Shown here: piece after piece, positions 9,038 to 16,946 of the stretch
Layout: the number at the start of each line of letters is the position of its first letter
How positions within the stretch are numbered: position 1 is the first letter of the stretch
Position numbers and translations under genes: made by a program
The notes under the pieces: generated by a model
Databases searched by the model: none
Told to the model about the DNA's origin: nothing
What the model saw: the letters and a program-made list of their open reading frames with translations, nothing else
Assembly: GCA_050012675.1 (NCBI GenBank)
Contig: JBEKGS010000002.1
Coordinates: 111,097 to 175,096 of the forward strand
Direction of reading: 5' to 3'
Source of the DNA: Fen-455 sp050012675
GTDB taxonomy: Bacteria; Actinomycetota; Acidimicrobiia; Acidimicrobiales; Bog-793
DNA: 64,000 nt

Positions 9038-9043
9038 TAGTTT
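9038..9043 (+). promoter_or_regulatory. -10 element TAGTTT, leaderless start
   Basis: TAGTTT ends nine bases before the ATG at 9053. No Shine-Dalgarno is present between them, so the transcript probably begins at or very near the start codon. Confidence 0.45.
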
Positions 9044-9052
9044 GACCGCAGC

Positions 9053-11080
9053 ATGTCCAACCGTCTCGACATCGAACTGACCAGTATCCGCAGTGACGGC
9101 AGCTACACCTGGCGGGCTGCCGGAGCGCGCCAACCCAAGGGCGTCATCGACGCGAAGATCCTCGCCGACAGCGCGAAGGTCGGGGATGTCTTGCGTGTCG
9201 AGGCTGAAGTCGAGATCGACGGGATCACGATTCTCGGGGTTCTGCCACCCAAGGAGAAGGTGACACCAACGGGCCGCATCGAGCTGATCGGTTCCTCCAA
9301 GCCTGTTGCGGCGGTGACGACGGTCCTGCTTTCCGAAGGCGGCCGGGGCGACCGCCGCGATCTGCTCGACAGCCCACGCCGGGGCGATCGGGCCAGCTCG
9401 CGCGATCGTCGACCGGCGCGGGGAGCAGAGCGTCCCGATGGGCGGCGGCCCCAGGCGGCTGCTGGCAGTTCCGAGGCGGGCACAGAGGCCAGACCCCCGC
9501 GGCGACCGCGTCCCGAGGGAGCCTCCCCCGACAGGTCGCCCCGCAGTGTCGACGGTCGTCCTGGCTCGGTTAGCGACCGCAGGCCCGAACGGCGGCCCCG
9601 TTCGCCAGGAGAGCTCGGGGCGCCGTCGCGTAGCGGGGAGGGCCGCCCTTCAGCCCCCGTCGGCGACCGCAGACCCGAACGTCGGCCCCGTCCCGAAGGT
9701 CAAGCCGCCGCCGCGCCCTCCCGCAGCGGGGAAGGCCGCCCATCGGTTCCCGGAGCCGAGAGGAGTCCTTCGACGCGTCGTCCCGGGACGCCTCCCGGAG
9801 AGCGGGGCCTCGCCGACGGCAAGCCGCCCGCGGCACGCAGCGCACCGCAGGCCGCAACGCGCAGGGTGGTCCCCCGGTTCGAGCCCGGAACGGCGCATCG
9901 AGACCTGCTGTTCGCGAGCCTCGCATCCGAGCAACGGCCGATCGCCGAACGCCTGGCGGCCGGGGGCATACCGGCGGTTCGAAGGGCGATCGCCGCCGAA
10001 CAGGAACGCGCCCGCTCTGAGGGCAGGCCGGAAGTGACGGGCGAGGCGATCCTCACGCTGGCCGAGCAGCTCGCGCCGTCTGTCAAGCATGCGATCTGGC
10101 GCGACCGGGCCGAGGCGGCCGTCGCCCAGCTCGAGCAGATCTCCCTCAGGGACCTGCGAACGACAGTTGCCGCGGCGGCTCCCCGGGACGAGGCATCGCG
10201 CGATCTCGACCGCAAGCTCCGCGAGGAGCTCGAGCGGCGGATCACCAAGCTCCGCACCAACTGGGAAGAACAGATCACCCATGCCCTAGAAGAGGGTCGC
10301 GTTCTCCAGGCGCTGCGATTCTCCGCACAACCGCCCGAGCCGACAGCCAGGTTCCCCGCCGCGCTCGTGGGCCGGCTCGCGACCAGCGCAGGAGCGGCGA
10401 TGAGCTCCAGCACGCCCGTCGAGCGCTGGCTCGCCGTCCTCGAGGCGGCGGTCAGCTCCCCGATCCGGCGCCAGATCCACCCAGAAGGCCTGCCGGCGGA
10501 TGCTTCCGGCGAAGTCGTGCGAAAGGCCCGCGTCGCCGCGGGCAGCATTCCGGCGCTCGCACCGATGCTGGGACTGTCCATGCCGCCTCCACCAAAGCCA
10601 CTCCGAACGGCCCGACCGGTTCGCCCTTCCCGACCCCCTCGCGACGCCGCGCGGCCGCCACGCCGAGCGGTCTCGCCCGGTGGGACGCCGAGAACCGAGG
10701 AGCCGACGAGCGACGTCAACCCAGAGGTTCCCGAGGAACCGGCGTCGCCGGTGGCTCTCGAACAGCCACAAACCGCGCAGGCGCCAGCTCCCCTCGAGGA
10801 CATGGCCCCAGACGGTCCTGAGCAGGCGGAGGCGGCCGCGAACGAGGCTTTGGTGGCCGGAGCCCCGCCGGAGGCTTCTGAGGGCCCACAGGACGCCCTC
10901 ACCGAGCTTTTCGAGGACCCCTCCGCTGCGACCGTAGCGCTTGAGCCCACCGGGGACACCCCGAGCGAGTCTTCCCCGGACGTCTCCGTCTCGACAGACG
11001 ACTCGCCCTCGCAGGACGAGGCTCAAGCCGGCGATGAGGCTCAGGTACCGCCCCCGGCCGCGACGGCGTCGCCCGCCTGA
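9053..11080 (+). CDS. Large Arg/Pro-rich protein with conserved-looking ends, function unknown
   Basis: I do not recognise a named family for this 675-residue protein. Residues 1-95 look like a compact beta-rich domain (TSIRSDGSYTWRAAGARQPKG ... VGDVLRVEAEVEIDG), possibly OB-like. Residues 96-280 are disordered-looking and very rich in Arg, Pro, Gly and Ser, with near repeats of SRSGEGRPS and DRRPERRPR. Residues 281-510 look helical and structured (HRDLLFASLASEQRPIAERL ... DRKLREELERRITKLRTNWEEQI). Residues 511-675 are Pro-rich, then acidic. A basic disordered linker suggests binding to RNA or another polyanion; this is inference. Codon use is like the neighbours. The gene is single, leaderless and divergent from htrA. 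Confidence 0.75.
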   Translation: MSNRLDIELTSIRSDGSYTWRAAGARQPKGVIDAKILADSAKVGDVLRVEAEVEIDGITILGVLPPKEKVTPTGRIELIGSSKPVAAVTTVLLSEGGRGDRRDLLDSPRRGDRASSRDRRPARGAERPDGRRPQAAAGSSEAGTEARPPRRPRPEGASPDRSPRSVDGRPGSVSDRRPERRPRSPGELGAPSRSGEGRPSAPVGDRRPERRPRPEGQAAAAPSRSGEGRPSVPGAERSPSTRRPGTPPGERGLADGKPPAARSAPQAATRRVVPRFEPGTAHRDLLFASLASEQRPIAERLAAGGIPAVRRAIAAEQERARSEGRPEVTGEAILTLAEQLAPSVKHAIWRDRAEAAVAQLEQISLRDLRTTVAAAAPRDEASRDLDRKLREELERRITKLRTNWEEQITHALEEGRVLQALRFSAQPPEPTARFPAALVGRLATSAGAAMSSSTPVERWLAVLEAAVSSPIRRQIHPEGLPADASGEVVRKARVAAGSIPALAPMLGLSMPPPPKPLRTARPVRPSRPPRDAARPPRRAVSPGGTPRTEEPTSDVNPEVPEEPASPVALEQPQTAQAPAPLEDMAPDGPEQAEAAANEALVAGAPPEASEGPQDALTELFEDPSAATVALEPTGDTPSESSPDVSVSTDDSPSQDEAQAGDEAQVPPPAATASPA

Positions 11081-11131
11081 GCCAGGCTGCCCGCTCGTCT
11101 CCCAGGTTTGATCACGAGGCCTTGCGGGTTC

Positions 11132-11602
11132 TCATTTCAATGGGTGGTGCATGACAAGCAGCCGCGCGGCGAAACCAGACCCTTCGAGGAAGTTCTTCGC
11201 GGTTCTCATCCCCGGAAGGACGGGCACGTCGATACCCGTGGAACCGTGGCCTGCGGCCCATTCGGTCACCGCCCCGAGCAGCTTCTCGCCGACACCCACA
11301 TCGCGCGCGGGCGGGTCGACGTAGAGGACCTCGACGGTCGAAAGCCGCGAGCCGCCCGACAGCTCCTCGAGGCGGGCTACCGCCAAGCCGACCGCCACTT
11401 CGTCGATCGTCCCGAGCAGGACGAGCCTGCGCTCGTCATGGACCATGGCGCCGAAGTGAGCCTCGAGAGGCTCCGAAAACGCCTCCTTGCGCATCTGGAC
11501 GCTGCCACCGCGTTCAACAGCGAGAGCTTCCCAACAAGCTCGGTAGAGCTCCGCGAGATCCCGCACATCGCTTTCGGTGCCGACACGGGCCCCGATGTTC
11601 AT
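11132..11602 (-). CDS. GNAT-family N-acetyltransferase
   Basis: The protein has 156 residues with the GNAT fold pattern: an N-terminal IGARVGTESDVRDLAELYRACWEAL, a central strand LSTVEVLYVDPPARDVGVGEKLLGAVTEWA containing the acetyl-CoA pyrophosphate loop (R.. DVGVGEKL in place of the usual Q/RxxGxG/A), and KNFLEGSGFAAR for the last helix-strand. The acceptor cannot be predicted. The start is the ATG at 11602, with no clear Shine-Dalgarno. It lies 31 bases downstream of the next minus-strand gene and is probably cotranscribed with it. Confidence 0.8.
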   Translation of the reverse strand: MNIGARVGTESDVRDLAELYRACWEALAVERGGSVQMRKEAFSEPLEAHFGAMVHDERRLVLLGTIDEVAVGLAVARLEELSGGSRLSTVEVLYVDPPARDVGVGEKLLGAVTEWAAGHGSTGIDVPVLPGMRTAKNFLEGSGFAARLLVMHHPLK

Positions 11603-11633
11603 GCCGTCGCTTTGCCGTTGCGTCTTGAAGGGC

Positions 11634-12218
11634 TCACGCCGTGGCGTTGTCGCGCTCGGAGCTCAGCTGAGCGATCCGATGCAGCACCGTGCGCCGGCGG
11701 CGAGTCGCCGACTCGTGCCTTCGCACTGCCTCGAGCTCGGCTGGCGTCAACGATGCCAACCTCTCTACGACCTGCGATGCCGCAAGGGTGTCGTAGGCCG
11801 GGATCGCAAGCTCACGAGGTGTCGTCTCAGGCTGAGGGTGCGCCGCCGTGTGCTCGTCGTGGTTGCCTGGAGCAGGCGGACCGCCTCGAGGGCTCACGAC
11901 CTCGCTCGAAGCCGATGCGCGCCTTGTCCGGACCGCGGGCGCAGTGTCGCCTCCCGCGGGGCCCGGCTCGGGTGAGACCGCCTCGGGCCGACGAGACAGC
12001 GAGCCGAAAGGATCGCCCGAGAGCGTCTCCAAGCGCCGGCGAGCTCCCTCGACGGTGAACCTGCCGACCAAGCGCGCCACGGCGACGCGCTTTTCGACGC
12101 CCTCGCGCCCGCGTTGTGCGAGCCGGGGCAGCTCGTCGGCGAGTACGAGAGCGGCGCCCAGCGGCGCGTAGACAAAGGCGTCGAGCAGAGTCTCGTAAGC
12201 GGGGCGCTCTTCTGGCAC
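11634..12218 (-). CDS. Conserved-type actinobacterial protein of unknown function
   Basis: The protein has 194 residues in two parts. Residues 1-65 are helical (YETLLDAFVYAPLGAALVLADELPRL ... RLVGRFTVEGARRRLETL). A Pro/Ala-rich linker covers about 66-135. The C-terminal part has IPAYDTLAASQVVERLASLTPAELEAVRRHE followed by a basic end. This last motif recurs at the C-terminus of several actinobacterial small proteins I recall without a function. The GTG start is supported by TAGCGT six bases upstream. No catalytic residue is evident. A structural or membrane-associated role is only a guess from the amphipathic N-terminus. Confidence 0.65.
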   Translation of the reverse strand: MPEERPAYETLLDAFVYAPLGAALVLADELPRLAQRGREGVEKRVAVARLVGRFTVEGARRRLETLSGDPFGSLSRRPEAVSPEPGPAGGDTAPAVRTRRASASSEVVSPRGGPPAPGNHDEHTAAHPQPETTPRELAIPAYDTLAASQVVERLASLTPAELEAVRRHESATRRRRTVLHRIAQLSSERDNATA

Positions 12219-12224
12219 GACCTG

Positions 12225-12230
12225 ACGCTA
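12225..12230 (-). promoter_or_regulatory. -10 element TAGCGT, leaderless start
   Basis: On the minus strand TAGCGT is followed by six bases (caggtc) and the GTG at 12218. No ribosome site is present. Confidence 0.5.
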
Positions 12231-12261
12231 CCCCAGGCTCAACGAGGCGCGCCCCGCCATC

Positions 12262-12753
12262 TCACACGCAGTCTCGGCAGAGAAGTCGCTTTTTGTCGGC
12301 GAGCTGTGTTTGGCTCTTGACAAGGAAGCAGGATCGGCAGACGAACTCCCCCGGTTGTTTTGGGAGCACGCGAAGTGAGCCCTCCCCGCGCTCTTCTGAG
12401 TCGGGTGCCTCCTCTTCTTCGTCCTCTTCGTCGTCGACAACGACCAGTCGTTCTTTCAAGATCACATCGAGGCTGGCCTCGATGTCGTCGTCGTCGAGGT
12501 CGTCGTCGTCTTCGTCCTCGCTCTCCATGGGCACGATCTCGACCTCGAGCCCCACGCCGCCAGAGCCCACGACCTCGTCGTCATCGTCAAGGTCGTCTAC
12601 GAGCGCCACCTCACCGAGCTCCTCGTCGTCGTCCTCGAGCAGGTCCGCGTCAGCGAGATCCTCGAGGTCGGCCTCGTCCGCGTCAGGCACCTCGAGATCG
12701 TCGACCTCGATGGGCTCTTCCAGGTCTGCGGTGTCCTTGGTTTCCTTGCGCAT
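12262..12753 (-). CDS. DUF4193-type acidic protein with C-terminal zinc-ribbon-like Cys pairs
   Basis: The protein has 163 residues. Residues 5-125 are dominated by Asp and Glu, with long runs such as ESEDEDDDDLDDDDIEASL. The C-terminal 35 residues match the DUF4193 signature: RVLPKQPGEFVCRSCFLVKSQTQLADKK, then CRDC. The two CxxC pairs could bind zinc. DUF4193 proteins are usual in Actinomycetota and near 100 residues; this one has an extended acidic part. The ATG at 12753 is preceded by aaggac five bases upstream; a TTG one codon earlier is less likely. The Asp/Glu run is written as a GTC/CTC-rich repeat in the DNA (about 12415-12680). Confidence 0.82.
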   Translation of the reverse strand: MRKETKDTADLEEPIEVDDLEVPDADEADLEDLADADLLEDDDEELGEVALVDDLDDDDEVVGSGGVGLEVEIVPMESEDEDDDDLDDDDIEASLDVILKERLVVVDDEEDEEEEAPDSEERGEGSLRVLPKQPGEFVCRSCFLVKSQTQLADKKRLLCRDCV

Positions 12754-12825
12754 CAACGTCCTTCAAGTCTTCGGAGCCAGTGCCACGCTCGCCGCGAACC
12801 CCCTGCAGAGGTCGCGGCCGGATGG

Positions 12826-12831
12826 ACTATA
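12826..12831 (-). promoter_or_regulatory. -10 element TATAGT upstream of the DUF4193 gene
   Basis: TATAGT on the minus strand would start a transcript about 65 bases before the ATG at 12753, leaving room for the ribosome site aaggac. A -35 match is not clear. Confidence 0.4.
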
Positions 12832-12906
12832 CGGCACCGATGCTTGGTTGCGGCGACTTCCGGCGAGATTTCCCCCCGCGATCGGCAACTTCGTGATCGG
12901 GCGGTA

Positions 12907-13004
12907 GGACCCAGGACGCCTTTGGGGCCACCCTTCTCGCCTGCCCGGGCGATACGCCGACATGAGGTGCCGACGGGGGCGTTCTCTACTCGACTCCTGG
13001 GTCC
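12907..13004. ncRNA. Candidate structured RNA or structured 5' leader
   Basis: Perfect 10-base arms (GGACCCAGGA at 12907-12916 and TCCTGGGTCC at 12995-13004) enclose a second helix (ACGCC/GGCGT at 12916-12920 and 12978-12982) and an inner hairpin (TCGCC/GGCGA near 12938-12953). Promoter-like sequence at 13085-13114 points to the minus strand, which would place this fold in a leader of the DUF4193 mRNA or in a separate RNA. It matches no RNA family I can recognise; it lacks the SRP RNA, tmRNA and RNase P signatures. Confidence 0.3.
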
Positions 13005-13135
13005 CCACCACTCGCAACACCCCCGAGGCTTTTCGAGCAACTCCCGGACGTTCCGTCGTTGCCCTTGGCTTGAGGGGACTCTCTAGTTATTACCACGGCG
13101 GGACTGCTAGTCAAGAGGAGATGAGAAGTCCCCCG

Positions 13136-14752
13136 TCACAGACCCGGCGTTCGGCACTCCCGTCTCTTTTCGGCGCGTTGCTCGGCCTCGAGACGGCCGA
13201 GACCGGTCCCGCCGTGGTCCACGAAGCTCATTGCGGCGGCGATGGAGCGGTGGCCCGCCTCCTCGGCTATGAGCCGGTGCATCTCTTGGGCGATCCTGCG
13301 ATAGGCGGGATGGCCCTGGGGACCGGAGCGCAGTTCGAGGACGTGCATCGCCTCGCGGGCGTTCAGCTGCAAGACAAAGCGGATGTTGAAGGCCAGCGCC
13401 ACTGCGTAGGCGCTCTGCTCGGGAAAGCAAGGGGCAAGGGCTTCGGCAAGGCTCCTCGAGCGTTCGAGCGACTCGAGGAATCGATCGGCGAATCCTGCCG
13501 CCTCGACGATCGCGGGCACCTCGAAGCCGAGCCCGGTACCGAGCGGCTGCCACTCGACCGTGAGCATGCGATGGCGCTGAAGGTCCCTGAAGGCTCCGTA
13601 GTCCGCCACGATGTCGAACCGGTAGGAAGTGCGCTCCAGGGCTCTTCCGGGGCGGTGGCGACGATTGGAGCGGGCTCCGACGTAGGCCTCGATGATGCTC
13701 CGGCGGTCCTCCGGTCCAAGAGCAGAGACGCGCCGTGCTATCTCGGACTCCGGCAGGTTCAAGTAGGGGTAGCACATGGCCTCGAGCACCTTGTCCTCGC
13801 CGAGCGGGTCGAAGTCCGTGAGGGTCACCGACGTCCCCGGTGTCGGGACGGCGGCCGGCCACAGCTCGTGCACCGCCGCGTCCATCTCGTCACGCCGGGC
13901 CTGCAGGTACTCGACCCACACTCCGCCCCGATCGGGCCGGTCGATCCTAGACAGGAACGACGGGATCACCTTTCTAAGCTCGACGAGGATGAGATCGGCG
14001 TAACGGCGCGACTCGGGCAGCGGATGGGCCAGCATCCGCAACAACAGCTGCTCATAGCTCTGCCCCGACCCGAAGATCCCGACGTTGGAGAGCGAGCCCG
14101 CAGGAAGCAGCCCTCGCAGGGCATCGAGGCAGCGCGCCCGGACAGCCTGTCGGTGGGCTAGCTCCGACACTCCCCCGCGCCTGGGGTTTTCCCGGGCGAC
14201 GAAGGACTGCAGGGCGGGCAGGAGCTCTGCATATGTGTCGAACATCCGGTCCATCTCGCCCACGTAGCGGGCACCGAGCGGCGACTCGAGGACGGCCGGG
14301 TCGCGGTGATAGCGATAGTGCCCCGTGGGAAGGCGGCTGTCGTAGGGGATATAGCGCGTCGACTGCTCGAGGTAGGACATGAGACGCCCTCGCTCGAGGA
14401 TCTTGGTCAACAGGTTCGAGGACTGCTCGCAGGCGAGATGGACCCCGCCCAGCTGTGCGACAGAGTCGTCCCCAAACTCGCTGAAGACCCTGGCGTAGAG
14501 CTCCTCGGCGCGCCGCAGGCCGACCGAGGCGTCGAGGCTTGTGTCGCCGGCCACGTCGAGCTCGTCGACGAACTCGTCCAGGAACAGCCGACGCAGGCTC
14601 TTGGAGGACCGCGAATACCGCGCGAACAAGGCGCCCTTGACGACCTCGGGCAGGTTCACGAGCGCGAACACAGGTCCGTCGAGATTCGTGAAGTACCTCC
14701 CGAGCAGCTCCCGCTCCTCGGCGGTGAACTGCTCAACGCCCGCGATAGACAT
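13136..14752 (-). CDS. Two-domain ThyX-like protein (FAD-dependent thymidylate synthase homologue)
   Basis: The protein has 538 residues, about twice the length of ThyX. Each half resembles one ThyX domain. The N-terminal half has RGRLMSYLEQSTRY (from residue 121), which keeps the S..E.S.R part of the ThyX signature but has RGR instead of RHR. The C-terminal half has LQRHRMLTVEW (from residue 391), which keeps RHR but lacks S..E.S.R. ThyX makes dTMP from dUMP with FAD and methylene-folate; whether this tandem form does so is unknown. The ATG at 14752 is preferred to a TTG two codons earlier. It follows helY by 12 bases and is probably in the same operon. Confidence 0.8.
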   Translation of the reverse strand: MSIAGVEQFTAEERELLGRYFTNLDGPVFALVNLPEVVKGALFARYSRSSKSLRRLFLDEFVDELDVAGDTSLDASVGLRRAEELYARVFSEFGDDSVAQLGGVHLACEQSSNLLTKILERGRLMSYLEQSTRYIPYDSRLPTGHYRYHRDPAVLESPLGARYVGEMDRMFDTYAELLPALQSFVARENPRRGGVSELAHRQAVRARCLDALRGLLPAGSLSNVGIFGSGQSYEQLLLRMLAHPLPESRRYADLILVELRKVIPSFLSRIDRPDRGGVWVEYLQARRDEMDAAVHELWPAAVPTPGTSVTLTDFDPLGEDKVLEAMCYPYLNLPESEIARRVSALGPEDRRSIIEAYVGARSNRRHRPGRALERTSYRFDIVADYGAFRDLQRHRMLTVEWQPLGTGLGFEVPAIVEAAGFADRFLESLERSRSLAEALAPCFPEQSAYAVALAFNIRFVLQLNAREAMHVLELRSGPQGHPAYRRIAQEMHRLIAEEAGHRSIAAAMSFVDHGGTGLGRLEAEQRAEKRRECRTPGL

Positions 14753-14764
14753 GCCCAAACGACA

Positions 14765-16924
14765 TTACGGTGCGGGTTGGCCCCCGGCGCGGATGGTTCC
14801 GTGATCCACGGGAATGGTGACCACCGACGATGCCGCGACCACGTCTCGCAGCAGGCGCTCGGCCGCGACCCGAGCAGTCTTGGCAGTCTCGGGTCTGGCC
14901 GCGACCATCGCCACCTGGCGGAGAAGGTCGATCACCTGTTTCACGTTGCGCACGAAGTCACCACCTGACATGAGCGGCGCGGACCTGCGTCCCCGCCGGC
15001 CCGAACCTGCGCCCGGCTGGAGGACCTGGCGCAGGTCTCGGCCCCGCGCCCATTCGTAGATGAGGGATGCGAACCCACTATCGATCCCGCGGGTCAACGG
15101 CAGACGCGCGCTCATCTCCTCCTCGGACAATGCCTCGGAGACCATTTCGATCGCCTCCAGGCGTCTTGCCACCTTGGGATTGGGCGCGGGCAAAGGTGCC
15201 TCGCGCTCACGTCGTGCCTCGTAGCACATGGCCGAGGCCACCGCGGCCAGGCTCGCCGGGTCGAGGCCGTCGAGATGGCCAGCTTCGAGCGACTCGGCGA
15301 TGAGCAGGTCGGCTTCGTGGTAAAGGCCGGCGAGGCGGCCCCCGGCCTCGGTTACCCTCCAGCGGTCGAGATAGCCGCGGCGTTCGAGGACCGAGAGGAC
15401 CGAGTCGAGCTCGCCGACGAGATCCTCCTCTGTGAGGAACTGGGCGAACGACGAGCTCACGAGCGTGTAGGCCTCCTCGCGGCTATGACGACGCACGAGG
15501 TTGACCGCGAGGTTGTAGGTGGGCCGGAACGAGGAGGACAACGCCCGGGGGCGTCCACCTGCTATCCGGGCGACGTCGCCGAAGCTGTGGAACGGGGAGC
15601 ACAGGACTGCCGCGTAACCGACGTCGTCGATCCCCCGCCGCCCCGCCCGGCCTGTGAGCTGTGTGTACTCCCCCGGTGTCAGCTCCTTATGACCCCCGCC
15701 GCCGAACTTGCTCACCTCTTCGATCACGACCGACCTCGCCGGCATGTTGATGCCGAGAGCGAGCGTTTCGGTGGCAAAGACGACCTTGACGAGTGCCTCG
15801 GCAAAGCACGCCTCGACGGCTTCGCGAAACGGCGGCACCATGCCCGCGTGGTGGGGCGCGACACCGGCCTCGAGGCCGGCCGCGAACACCGGGTATCCGA
15901 GGACGCCGAGATCGTCATCGGTCAGCGGATCGACGTACGACTCGACGATCGCCCGTATGCGGCCACGCTCTTCGGCCGTTGTCAGGTGCAGCCCGTCGTC
16001 GAGGCACTGCCGGACCGATTCGTCACATCCGGCTCGTGAGAACACGAAGTAGATAGCCGGCAGGAGCTCCTCTGCGGCGAGGCGGTCCACGACCTCGACG
16101 CGTCGGGGGCGGTACAGCTGCGGGCGCGCGGGCCGTGAGCGCCCGCCGGGGCCGGTCCTGCCTGCGCCGGTCGGCCCGGTCCCCAAGGCGCCGTCCCTCC
16201 GTCCGGGCCCGCCACGGGCCATCAGGCCGTCGAGCCTTATGGCCTCACGGTTGGGACGCCCGTCGACGAAGGTGGGCAGCAGGTGGAGGCTCTCTGCTGA
16301 CCGGTCCCCGACGATGAAGAGATTTTTCAGCTCGACGGGACGAAGCGTCTCGATCACCACTCCCGTGGCACCGCGGACCTCGGATATCCAAGCTGCCAAC
16401 TGGTCCGCATTCGCGACCGTCGCGGACAGGCACACAAGGGTCACATTCGACGGCGCCCCGAGGATGACCTCCTCCCAGACCCCGCCGCGGTAGGGGTCCT
16501 GGAGGTAGTGAACCTCGTCGAGCACCACGTAGCGCAGGTCTGCGAGGCGACCGGGCTCGGCGTGGATCATGTTGCGCAGCACCTCGGTCGTCATCACGAC
16601 GATCGGCGCCTGACCGTTTATGGAGTTGTCCCCCGTCAACAGCCCCACCCGATCGGCGCCGTACCTGCGCCGGAAGTCGCCGTACTTCTGGTTGGACAGC
16701 GCCTTTATCGGCGTGGTGTAGAAGGCTCTGGCCCCTTCGGCGAGGGCGAGGTGGACGGCGTACTCAGCGACGACGGTCTTGCCCGAGCCGGTGGGGGCGC
16801 TGACGAGAACAGACTGGCCGTCGTCTAGCAGGTCGAGGGCGTCGAGCTGGAAGCGGTCGAGGCGGTAGGGGTGTTCGGCGACGAACTGCTCGCGGGAGGC
16901 GACGCGAGCACCTGGTTCCTTCAT
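14765..16924 (-). CDS. helY: Ski2/Mtr4-type RNA helicase HelY
   Basis: The protein has 719 residues. The N-terminal helicase core has Walker A GSGKT (46-50), TPIKALSNQK, the DEVH box (136-139) and SATVAN. The second RecA domain has VFATETLALGINMPARSV and QLTGRAGRRGIDDVGY, which is typical of Ski2-like enzymes. The C-terminal part is helical (DSH-type). Mycobacterial HelY lies beside tatA-tatC in the same way. The ATG at 16924 is chosen because aaggag sits just upstream; a longer frame to 17128 would run into tatC. The gene is 22 bases from tatC. There is a Gly/Arg/Pro-rich insert between the two RecA domains. The RNA target is unknown. Confidence 0.92.
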   Translation of the reverse strand: MKEPGARVASREQFVAEHPYRLDRFQLDALDLLDDGQSVLVSAPTGSGKTVVAEYAVHLALAEGARAFYTTPIKALSNQKYGDFRRRYGADRVGLLTGDNSINGQAPIVVMTTEVLRNMIHAEPGRLADLRYVVLDEVHYLQDPYRGGVWEEVILGAPSNVTLVCLSATVANADQLAAWISEVRGATGVVIETLRPVELKNLFIVGDRSAESLHLLPTFVDGRPNREAIRLDGLMARGGPGRRDGALGTGPTGAGRTGPGGRSRPARPQLYRPRRVEVVDRLAAEELLPAIYFVFSRAGCDESVRQCLDDGLHLTTAEERGRIRAIVESYVDPLTDDDLGVLGYPVFAAGLEAGVAPHHAGMVPPFREAVEACFAEALVKVVFATETLALGINMPARSVVIEEVSKFGGGGHKELTPGEYTQLTGRAGRRGIDDVGYAAVLCSPFHSFGDVARIAGGRPRALSSSFRPTYNLAVNLVRRHSREEAYTLVSSSFAQFLTEEDLVGELDSVLSVLERRGYLDRWRVTEAGGRLAGLYHEADLLIAESLEAGHLDGLDPASLAAVASAMCYEARREREAPLPAPNPKVARRLEAIEMVSEALSEEEMSARLPLTRGIDSGFASLIYEWARGRDLRQVLQPGAGSGRRGRRSAPLMSGGDFVRNVKQVIDLLRQVAMVAARPETAKTARVAAERLLRDVVAASSVVTIPVDHGTIRAGGQPAP

Positions 16925-16946
16925 GCGCTCCTTAACGGGCTGCCAC

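Larger units (their letters stand above)
12754..13135. other. Intergenic region of 382 bases with promoter-like and fold-rich sequence
   Basis: No coding frame here is convincing. The interval holds a TATAGT hexamer for the DUF4193 gene, a second promoter-like pair farther upstream (TTGACT 13109-13114 and an AT-rich TAATAACT block at 13085-13092, minus strand), and a long-range inverted repeat between 12907 and 13004. These are listed separately. Confidence 0.6.

Noticed and set aside
12415..12680. GTC/CTC-type simple repeat
   Set aside because: It is explained by the Asp/Glu tract of the DUF4193 protein and is not a separate repeat or CRISPR.
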